Origin: Hofstenia miamia
Taxonomy: Eukaryota > Xenacoelomorpha > Acoela
Assembly (NCBI GenBank): GCA_004352715.1
Contig: SCFE01000046.1
Location: 1,556,398 to 1,620,397, forward strand
Reading direction: 5' to 3'
DNA length: 64,000 nt
Below the pieces are notes generated by a model. It did not search any database, was not told the DNA's origin, and worked only from the letters and a program-made list of their open reading frames with translations. Made by a program: the position numbers and the translations under genes. Below are positions 55,621-64,000 of this stretch, piece after piece (the first letter of the stretch is position 1; each line of letters begins with the position of its first letter).

Positions 55621-57074
55621 ATCAAAGAGAGAGAAAGTCCCTAATCTCTCTACTTTACAGTAAACACGATGTACTTAACTATGGAACAATTAGTGTTGGT
55701 CAAGCATTAGGTGAGGAGCATGCAATTGAATTGAAAAACAATCAACCAATTAGGTTACCAGTACGCCAGATACACAATGAGTATCAGTTGATACCCAAAA
55801 TCAATGCTGATAGGAATGGAAAACCTATTCTTACCATCCTCATGAGAGAGGAAATTTCAGAAGAGGAAATAATTCATTACCAACACCGTGATTGGATATT
55901 GGATCAGATAATGAAAAGAATGAAAGACCCGTACTTCCCTACATCTCTGGAAGTCAATTGCTATTTCCACCATTACAACTGGCATGTAAATGAGAATGGT
56001 CTATTATATGTGAAGAGTAAACACAACAATCAGCTCGCAATCCCTGAGTACTTTAAAAGGGATTTGGTGCATAGAGTGCATGATTGTGGTCACCTTGGTA
56101 TTCTCCAGACCGAGAAAACTTTCAATTCACAATATGTTACTACTGGAATACAAACTACTGTAACAGATGTAATCAATAAATGCGAAAAATGTTTACTAAA
56201 CAACCTTCACCACTTTCCTCAACAAAGAGCTGAGATGGAATCACAGTCTGCAGAAAGCCCTAATGAGTTAGTGCATGTTGATTTAGAACAACTATCAAAA
56301 GACAATGAGGGTTTTCAATATCTACTTGTGATGGTGGACCACTTCACCAAATTTGCCCATATGGTTCCTCTAAGCAGTACAACTGCAGAAAAGGTGGCTG
56401 ACAAAATCCTTAAAGAATGGATCTTAAAATATGGACCAATGTGCAAATTAGTTTCTGATAGAGGTTCTCAATTTGAAAGCAACCTTTTACGCGCTTTGAT
56501 GAATGAATTGGAAATAATTCACGAGCTGACAACAGCTTATCATCATCAAGCAAATGGATTGGTAGAATGGTTAAATCAAACTCTCATCAAATTGATTCAG
56601 GCAGCGTTGTCCTGAGCTGCTGGTAAACAATAGAGATGCATTGTAGAAGGTGTTGAGTATTTTTATAACACGTTGGTCCATACAACGACTGGTGTCAGCC
56701 CATTCAAAGCCATGTTTGGTAGAGAGGCCGCCACTTCTTTGGCAATGATGTTTCCAAAATATGCTGACAATAATGTGGAAAGTTATGTGAATAGATTATT
56801 AACTGCTATGCAACAAATTCACTTGACAATTTGTCATAACACTAATCAGTCTAGTAATAGGCAAAAGAAAACCTTTAATAAAAAGCTGTATGGTGAGCCT
56901 CATAAGCGTGGTGATAAAGTTTTTGCTTATTTGCCTCAAATCACCATGGATAGTCATCAAGTATGGAAACTTGCAAATGATTGGCAAGGCCCCTTCACAA
57001 TAGAGAAAGTGCTTGATCATAACACATATACCTTAAACAATGGTAAAACAGTACATTTCCAAAGGCTCAAATGA
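55621..57074 (+). pseudogene. Gypsy pol: RT start joined in frame to integrase; RT and RNase H deleted
   Basis: HAIELKNNQPIRLPVRQI (55725-55775) is the very start of Gypsy RT. It is followed without a break by pre-integrase sequence DWILDQIMKRMKDPYF, so about 1.3-1.5 kb of RT/RNase H are missing with the frame kept open. Integrase: HHCC finger (VHDCGHLG ... CEKC), catalytic core HVDLEQL, VSDRGSQFES, NGLVEWLNQT (D, D, E all present; the family has VERFN, so Arg became Trp, CGG to TGG). After TGA 56613 and TAG 56631: NTLVHTTTGVSPFKAMFGRE. Ends with the GPY/F domain WQGPFTIEKVLDHNTYTL and VHFQRLK, then TGA at 57072. Confidence 0.85.
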
Positions 57075-57711
57075 GCTATAAAAGATATTGAGCATGTCAT
57101 AATAGACGATAATAACGAATTTACATTAGTAGACAACGGTGTTGATGTATATGAAAAATATGACAATTTAACTAGTTTTTCAGAGGATGAATTTTCCAAC
57201 ACTGAGTACAATCCTGATAATGTTATTAATGAGAACTTAGAACCATGTATGGTCCCCCAGAGGAGGGCGAGAACTACTTACAATCCCAACATTTGGGATT
57301 TAAATCTTATAACTACATTTAGGAATGAAACCAGTAAATCAAAAAAGAGAGTCACCAGCTCCTCCTGTCCACCGCCGAATGAGAAGGAGGATGGAAGGGA
57401 GCTGACTTGACCGAGATGCCTCACCTAGGCATGAGAGACACACATCTCCACTTGCTGAGGCACGCGCAAGAAAATGAGGACGTCAGGATGGTGCTGAGGA
57501 GAATCTGATTCCGTGTGGGCAACATGTTGCTCCACGACTCAGAGAGCAGAAAGCATTTCCCACGACGCCCTCTACATCTTGCCCCTATGTGGAGAGACAC
57601 ATTTCCCCATGTGTGTGAGAGGAGCTGGCAACCCCCATTTTAAAAACTTATGATAAATCAAGAGTACCTTTTAGTGCTTTACAACTTGTAAATACCCCCC
57701 ATACGAGCGAC
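57075..57711 (+). other. Pol tail and untranslated stretch before the extra ORF
   Basis: In the pol frame an acidic tail continues to a TGA at 57405-57410 (DNNEFTLVDNGVDVYEKY, PQRRARTTYNP). From there to 57711 all frames are broken. Possibly the remnant of the junction where the extra ORF was gained. Confidence 0.4.
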
Positions 57712-60125
57712 TTGATAGCCCCTTTGACCTCTTCCACAGCCACTTCTACTGTTAGATCTCAAAAGACAGAAGAGAGAAGAAGAAAATTATCTAAAGTCAG
57801 CGATGAAACATTACACCCATACTATATTGCAACTAGAAAAGCCATAGCTATCATCCGTGATGATATATCAGAGGAGACTAAAGATCAACTCTNNNNNNNN
57901 NNNNNNNNNNNNNNNNNNNNNNNNNNNNNNNNNNNNNNNNNNNNNNNNNNNNNNNNNNNNNNNNNNNNNNNNNNNNNNNNNNNNNNNNNNNNNNNNNNNN
58001 NNNNNNNNNNNNNNNNNNNNNNNNNNNNNNNNNNNNNNNNNNNNNNNNNNNNNNNNNNNNNNNNNNNNNNNNNNNNNNNNNNNNNNNNNNNNNNNTGATA
58101 ATATATCAGAGGAGACTAAAGATCAACTCTGTCATACATACAACGGACGTGACTTGACTTGCTCTATTGACATCATTCCTTTCGTCATAGATGCTGCCCA
58201 GTCGGCCCAAGATCAATACAATTATTGGTTATGACTCCAGGATGATGGAAACTTTGAGTCATCTGTATTGGCGCAGCACAGTGCACACTTTCTTTGATGA
58301 TGATTTCAATATATACAACTTATGTCAGTTTTTGAACAGTGGCAAAACCATTGATAGTTTTGAGTGCATAAACATAGATTTCCAAAACCTCCTCTTCATC
58401 TATTTCTTATGGATATCTGAGATACAAGCTGAGGATATAATGGAACAAATCGAGATTGCTTATCACATCACTAAAGTTGAGGGCATTCAGTTAATAATGA
58501 TAGTTTGTGCCGAATACAAAACTTCAGTACCTGAGCCAATAGAAAACTTACATTTTTGAATGGAAAATTTTTTAATCTTATCTAAGGATGATTATGCTCC
58601 TACTTCTTCACATTCCATGAGCCACCTTCCAATCACTAGGCTCATATATACCAATTTACTTCTGTGCCAAAAAGTACCCTCCCATCATTTAGCTGTGGAC
58701 CAGAAATTGATTATTGACGTTCTGCTCCAATCGCAGACCTTAGAAGTTACAGATCCAAACACTCCCTCGTTAGCTACCATCACCAATATGAGAGTTAGCT
58801 TTGCCCTCACTCAGAGCAGCCAATTGCTAAATGAGATTCAAACTATCTGGTCTGACATAAAAGCAGATTTTAACCCTGAGTCCGATTGGCCCCATTTAGA
58901 TATCTCTAGCCCATCACAGAATTATCACTCGTCTGTAGAACGCACTCTTCAAGACATCAAAGTCTCCTATAACAACCAGGACAAGAAAAATTTTAAAGAA
59001 CATCTCTTTGCAGAGAAAAACTTACCAGATATATATGCCAGAGGAGCAATTTGGATACTAGCCATCTATCTAACCAAGGAGCCTCAACTACAAATACCCA
59101 TGCAACATGAGAAGAGGACATCCCTCATGAAAATAACTATTCACAAATTAGCCATTTGCCCACTGACATGGAAAGTAAAAAACTGGCTGCTGTATAAGTG
59201 TAGTCCTCCTTCTTCCCCTGGAAAAACAAAGTGCGCCATGGACAAATTTGAAAAATATTATGCCCAACTGGTGGGGGCAAGCAGTGTGATTGGAAAGATG
59301 TCTATTATGTTAACTAGCAATTGGCTTGGGATTTGTCCATTGGACATTAATATTTTTTCTGATACAGTAAAGAAGAACATATGGGGCACCACAGCCGAGA
59401 CAAAATTCGTCATATTTCACTCAGATAACACTCCCCTGAGTATGAGAAGATTAGTAGAAAGATTGCCTGGCTCAACACAAAACTTTCTGGATCAAGTCAC
59501 CATGTTTGACATATATGGTAAAAATGCAATTTTATTCAACATGCAGCAAATGAAGTATCCTGAATGTGGATATGGTCAATTTATCTAATCAGCTAGGCAT
59601 GTTAACAAAGAAGGCAAGATTATTCCAATCACCATTTTTGATCAGGTGATGCATACACCAGAGCAATTTTTCAGAGAAGAGGAGCTACTAGCATCTTCAG
59701 CAGTACAAATGTCTCCCCACATTCGCGATTTGATTGGAAAAGTTAACTTAGAAAAATTTGGAGTTAATGCCATCTCTCCTAAACCAACGCCACAATAGTC
59801 TGTAACAGAAGATGAACATATCTTAATGGTCAAGCATGATCTGAGGGAATTTCTTGATGATCTTGCTGTGCAGCCAAGAGTTCTGGTCAACAGCCGAGAT
59901 AAAGATTTCCTCTTGTTGATGAAGTGGTGTCTTACGGAGATGTTCACCAAGGAGGAGTTAGTCATTTTACAATCCCCAGGGCGACACGTTGCTCTGGATG
60001 TAGAATGTACTACTTCTCGAGTTCACATCTCCACACAGCAGATTGAACAATTACGACAAAAGGGACTCCAGGGAAAGTTCTGGGATACTGTAGCATCATC
60101 CAAAAAGGCAACTAAAGCTGAATAA
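57712..60125 (+). pseudogene. Post-pol ORF X, unidentified protein, broken
   Basis: A long coding stretch that I do not recognise. Pieces in order: SQKTEERRRKLSKVSDETLH, a gap, then SIDIIPFVIDAAQSAQDQYN; frameshift; FDDDFNIYNLCQFLNSGKTI, FLWISEIQAEDIMEQIEIA; TGA at 58557; the largest open part (58560-59588: SDWPHLDISSPSQNYHS, WKVKNWLLYKCSPPSSPG, IMLTSNWLGICPLDINIF, IFHSDNTPLSMRRLVERLPG); TAA; DDLAVQPRVLVNSRDKDFLL, EMFTKEELVILQSPGRH; stop at 60123. About 800 residues if joined. No signal peptide, membrane segment, furin-like site or Cys pattern of a retroviral Env. Rich in Gln/Ser/Thr, with no zinc fingers. Sits where env lies in errantiviruses. Confidence 0.6.
57893..58095. other. Assembly gap (203 N) in ORF X
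   Basis: Flanked by a 30-bp duplication (57861-57892 and 58096-58131), so the gap probably represents overlapping contig ends. Confidence 1.
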
Positions 60126-60609
60126 CATCAAATGATTATTAATTGAAATTGATTGTAAAAATTTAGTTAATGAACTTTAGTTTATTTTTGTAAAATGCAA
60201 CTAAGATTTAATATTGGTCAAAATAAGAAACTTGTTAGCCAATCAAGAGATAATTGACAAATTAAATTGAGCAAACTAATGCTTACGTATGAACAGCCAT
60301 ATTGGCAGACGAATCATTTGAATTTTAAAATCGGCAGGTACTTTTTGTAGAAATTTTATAAATAGCTTTGATTCAACCATAATTTTGATGAACAATAAAT
60401 TCTTCGGAGTTTATTTAATTTTCATTTCTACTTTATCTGGTTTGATTATTTAATTAAATGTGCAGCTAGGCAAGTTGTGTTTAGTAGTGGCTGGAATCCA
60501 TCACGGGATCGATTCTAGGGTCTTTGTGCCAGTCACGAAAGTGCACCTATGTTACGGTTAGGAGTTTTTCGATTCTTGCCTAGTCTGACTATCGATCAAC
60601 ACATGTAAG
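60126..60609 (+). other. Noncoding stretch between ORF X and ORF Y
   Basis: No gene seen; AT-rich, up to the gap at 60610. Confidence 0.5.
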
Positions 60610-61061
60610 NNNNNNNNNNNNNNNNNNNNNNNNNNNNNNNNNNNNNNNNNNNNNNNNNNNNNNNNNNNNNNNNNNNNNNNNNNNNNNNNNNNNNNNNNNN
60701 NNNNNNNNNNNNNNNNNNNNNNNNNNNNNNNNNNNNNNNNNNNNNNNNNNNNNNNNNNNNNNNNNNNNNNNNNNNNNNNNNNNNNNNNNNNNNNNNNNNN
60801 NNNNNNNNNNNNNNNNNNNNNNNNNNNNNNNNNNNNNNNNNNNNNNNNNNNNNNNNNNNNNNNNNNNNNNNNNNNNNNNNNNNNNNNNNNNNNNNNNNNN
60901 NNNNNNNNNNNNNNNNNNNNNNNNNNNNNNNNNNNNNNNNNNNNNNNNNNNNNNNNNNNNNNNNNNNNNNNNNNNNNNNNNNNNNNNNNNNNNNNNNNNN
61001 NNNNNNNNNNNNNNNNNNNNNNNNNNNNNNNNNNNNNNNNNNNNNNNNNNNNNNNNNNNNN
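60610..61061. other. Assembly gap (452 N)
   Basis: Between ORF X and ORF Y. Frames across it are not evidence. Confidence 1.
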
Positions 61062-61217
61062 GTAGAAGAGGAGGAGCTGTGTTGTGGAGATCGGCTTCGG
61101 GCAGGAGCCCATAGAACAACTGAAGAGGAAACATCATACTGCCCAGTCACCTAAACAGTGATGGTTAATACTTGATCAATTAATTAACATAACTAGTTAA
61201 TAAGAGAGAAAAGTCTG

Positions 61218-62024
61218 ATGGTTCAACAAATGGGTAACACCTCACCCGCAGTTTACCAAGCATTCCTTAACCATGATTAGACACGGCGTAATAAGCTAGG
61301 TGGAGGATGTTACAATACCATCAAGGACGCCTGTATCAATTATCCCATTACAATAGGAACAGCCACTTTAGCCTCTCCTGCGAAGTTTAGTGAACTGGAG
61401 AAGAAGATCAAAACTTCAAATCTTTTGTGCATACCACCACCTATGATCAAAACCCTGCTAATCCAGCCAAAATGGAAAGTACGAAAGCCTAAAAAGAAGG
61501 TCGCTGCTCATTTATCTGATCGGATCAATTTTGTCAATACTAAATCAGAAGCCATTAAAGCCAGTAGAATGGGTGAGTATAAAATTGTACAAGAAAAACT
61601 CATCACTGGAGGAAATTCTGAGCATGTATTTATTGATCGCAAGTTAACTATCACTGATATTTTTATGCGGGGACTACCGATTCACATGCAACTACAAGCG
61701 ATACAGGAAAAGATAGCCACACTGCAGCCTCATGTCCTCATTCTCTTCCAGGCTGCTGGAGATTTAATGTGGATAAACAATATTGAAACAGTGACTCGTT
61801 ACTATGACATTACCAAGAGAATTGAAATCACTACAATGATACGAGCCAACATATCCAATCCAGAAGAAATGACATTAAGTCAAGTTCAAGAATACTGCTT
61901 GCTATTTGTTGACCATGCAACTACAATGGGGTCCCTACGACAAGTCTTTCTACACTTTTATCCCAATACCGAGATTAGTGCAGATGATGCTCATACGTCT
62001 GACACTGATGTGATGATGATCTAA
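61218..62024 (+). pseudogene. Post-pol ORF Y, unidentified; possible SGNH-like fold
   Basis: ATG at 61218 begins MVQQMGNTSPAVYQAFLNHD, one TAG (61275-61280), then an open frame to the TAA/TGA pair at 62022: GGGCYNTIKDACINYPITIG, KWKVRKPKKKVAAHLSDRI, TGGNSEHVFID, IFMRGLPIHMQLQAIQEKI, PHVLILFQAAGDLMW, ISADDAH. The alternation beta-alpha-beta around RGLP...PHVLIL..AAGDL, with GNS before and DxxH near the end, is faintly like the GDS/G/GxND/DxxH blocks of SGNH hydrolases, which some retroelements carry. Spacing between GNS and DxxH (about 126 residues) is short for that family, so this is a guess. It lies just before the 3' LTR. Confidence 0.5.
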
Positions 62025-62227
62025 TGATTGCACTAAAAGGCCTTTGGCTTTATGAGCGGTTTTACAACACATTTACCAAGCGGTTGAATAACCTAAGGAG
62101 AAATTGTTCAGTTAGCAATCAAATGCCAACCATCAAATTTCTACGGCTGAAGGACGAGGTGGTTACACAAAAAGAAGTACTGATGCAAATAACCCAAGAG
62201 GAACACTACGTGGAAGTCACAACATGA
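62024..62227 (+). pseudogene. Continuation of ORF Y in another frame
   Basis: A 67-codon frame begins where ORF Y stops and reads LWLYERFYNTFTKRLNNLRR and KEVLMQITQEEHYVEV. Possibly the original C-terminus after a frameshift. No domain recognised. Confidence 0.35.
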
Positions 62228-62314
62228 GATGGTGAACTTGCTACAAAGATGATCATGGCCACACAAAATATAGTTTCTAGGCCCTTCAACTGCTAGCTGA
62301 AAATTAATTTGAGC

Positions 62315-62324
62315 AAGGGGGGCG
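62315..62324 (+). promoter_or_regulatory. Polypurine tract
   Basis: AAGGGGGGCG directly before the TGTAG of the 3' LTR; the plus-strand primer site of the element. Confidence 0.8.
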
Positions 62325-63246
62325 TGTAGAGTTGCTCGGGGATTTTTGTGATTTTATTCTTTTCAATCTTTATTTTGTATTATTACATCACTATGACGTT
62401 AGTAGCTATTTTCGAGCTTAGGTTACTACTGCTAGTTTAATGTCCTCTCGATGGTGCTTATTGTTGCTCAAATTTAATTTTGCGAGGGAAAAGAATTCAA
62501 TCATGTTAAACTACATTGACATCTGATTATTGTAAACAAAGGCAGGTAATAGTTAAACATTTTGTATAAAACCTGAGAACAATGTAGTGATAGTTTAATA
62601 GATTTTGTCTACTCTCAACTGCCATATTTACCGTTGTATTTTCTATTTATTTATTATATTAATGAAACTTTTTGCTTAAGATCAGCGACAATTCGGGAGT
62701 GCTTTCACCAGCACGGGGCGACACATTGCTTCTGGGGGTCTATTGATTACCCAGTCCGAATTGTGGACTCATTAAGTTATGAATACGGTTATGTCTAAGG
62801 AAATAATAAATCTCTCTTTCATAGTTCAACACGTACATGCACTTATAAAATCTAACACTGTGATGATACCATGCCATTGGCTAGCATGAATATCTGGCAA
62901 TTACAGATTATTTAATAGTGAGCTGAGAGATAACAATGAAAATGAGAGTTTGTATTTTCTGAAGTGAGATAGAAATTAATCAAGTGAGACAAATAGGGTA
63001 GCACCAGTCAATAGGTTAAGCACTTTACTTTTGGACGCTTCACTTTGGCTGGAAGCCATAGGAATTGGTCATCTTGGATTTTACCTAAAGTAGTTTTGTT
63101 ACTTGGATGAATTACCAATGTTATATCTATAAGTTCTATGTTATGTTTGTTCCCAGAATCGTGGCTGTTATGTAAATGCTATTCAAACCTTCTGCAGAGT
63201 CAATTAAGTTTCTAGTTAAGTTTCCCTATCAGCCCATGAGTCTACA
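62325..63246 (+). repeat. 3' LTR of the Gypsy element
   Basis: TGTAG...CTACA, 922 bp. It is longer than the 5' LTR by 44 bp, at the site of the N in the latter. A few substitutions lie mainly in the first 550 bp. From about 52280 (62890) onward I saw no difference from the first copy. TATAAA at 62565-62570. Confidence 0.9.
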
Positions 63247-64000
63247 TGGCGACCGTGACAGGACGCTGACATGATAACTGTTTAATCTTGTTGTTTTTCT
63301 TTTGATGGTTTGGCTGTTAGTGGTTTTCTTTTTGGTGTGTTTCAGCTGGGATAGTTGTTTCCCGTGATCACTATGGAACTTTTGAGTAAGTTTACCTATC
63401 AATGTATGAATTAACTTCCTCACCCTTGAAGGATGATGACAAAGCCCTTAGTGTTTCTTATTTTGGCTGATGTCACTTGTTAAATTTCTTGTTTGTTTCA
63501 CTTTTACTAGTGCTTTGATACGTTGGATTTATTACCAAGTACTGCCGTGTTCGTTTTTCCCCAGTTTGGTCTGTTAATTGTCGTTACCTCCATAAGTGGC
63601 TTTTTGCTCTCATGTGTGTAGAAGGGCTCCCCATTGTCAATCTTGGAAATCGTTGTTTTTTTCCCAAGTTATAATGGATTCTAGTCGTACTGTTACTTAT
63701 TCTCCTACTTTTGGGACTCCTCCAATTCAGAGTATCCCCTGTGCAAGCATTTGTAACCAGGATGTTACCCCTTGTACTGTTGGATCATTACTTAATTTTT
63801 CTTCCCCACCTATTTCTCCTGTTTTGTCTACGCAATGAATGGATCAGAATGCCTCAACCATTCCACATAGTGATGCAAGTGTCATAAGCCCATCATACCA
63901 CCAAAACTTACGTCGCATTATGAACACCCAGAATGCTCCTCCAATTCCCCTTTGTTTTCATAGTTTTGCCAGTGTTATTACTCCATCAAATCCCCATTCT
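63247..64000 (+). mobile_element. Second Gypsy internal region directly after the LTR
   Basis: PBS TGGCGACCGTGACAGGAC at 63247, leader and start of gag (ATG at 63674, the same TGA after VLSTQ). No difference from 52637-53390 was seen. The window ends inside it. Confidence 0.9.

Larger units (their letters stand above)
51759..63246 (+). mobile_element. Ty3/Gypsy LTR retrotransposon, RT-deleted, with extra ORFs
   Basis: 5' LTR, PBS, gag, protease, integrase, two extra ORFs, polypurine tract and 3' LTR in order. Reverse transcriptase and RNase H are absent. About 11.5 kb even without them, so the post-pol insert is large. The integrase with its GPY/F end and the tRNA-type PBS place it in Ty3/Gypsy (Metaviridae). 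Sequence continues past the 3' LTR into another internal region rather than host DNA. Confidence 0.85.

Noticed and set aside
53226-57074. Reassignment of TGA to tryptophan
   Set aside because: Host ORFs (TRIM) use TGG normally and other elements here have TAA and TAG stops. The zinc-knuckle TGA sits where Gly is expected. CpG decay explains most cases better.
58560-59588. Retroviral-type envelope protein in the Gypsy env position
   Set aside because: No signal peptide, membrane anchor, fusion-peptide-like or Cys-rich pattern in any piece.

Overview
This is a eukaryotic, metazoan, AT-rich window that is mostly a graveyard of transposable elements (TEs) around two host genes. The host genes are on the minus strand. 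One is an intronless TRIM/RBCC-type protein (7386-9143). The other is the axonemal dynein assembly factor DNAAF2/Kintoun, visible as at least four exons between 18915 and 11725. DNAAF2 implies an animal with motile cilia. Low GC, small introns, many TE superfamilies and Penelope-like elements fit an AT-rich invertebrate (hydrozoan- or lophotrochozoan-like), but I cannot fix the phylum. The sequence is a draft assembly with seven N-runs and four single Ns. Several near-identical duplications abut Ns and may be assembly artefacts.

Layout. 1-3576: scrambled Polinton/Maverick remnant (adenovirus-like protease, penton-like capsid fragments, pX-like protein, integrase tail). 3577-9793: intergenic sequence and the TRIM gene. 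9794-10550: internally deleted mariner relic. 11725-18915: DNAAF2, with a Penelope-like element (13.5-14.7 kb) and a hAT-like relic (16.5-17.75 kb) in its introns. 19106-20384: mariner with TIRs and TA target duplication. 20545-25067: hAT element with 8-bp target duplication and an internal tandem duplication. 26774-29559: IS630/Tc1/mariner-type element split by a 1.5-kb foldback element with TAA target duplication. 31.9-34.9 kb: Penelope-like element remains with hammerhead-ribozyme-like motifs. 37032-39932: APE-type LINE with a 12-bp target duplication. 42067-44580: R4/Dong-like LINE between TAA arrays. 44606-47160: CR1/jockey-like LINE. 47990-48540: telomere-like inverted sequence. 49184-49407: solo LTR. 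51759-64000: Ty3/Gypsy element arranged LTR-internal-LTR-internal.

The most unusual points are: (i) three distinct hammerhead-like motifs at Penelope ends whose stem II sequences covary and whose stem III is palindromic in each; (ii) a Penelope copy with a 5' inversion of the twin-priming type; (iii) a Gypsy element that lost RT and RNase H in frame but keeps integrase, and carries two long unidentified ORFs between pol and the 3' LTR; (iv) a tandem arrangement of that element sharing an LTR; (v) a Dong-like element bounded by TAA repeats next to another LINE's end.

Functionally, only TRIM (probably a ubiquitin ligase) and DNAAF2 (dynein arm preassembly) look like host genes. Nearly all other coding sequence is decayed transposon ORFs.
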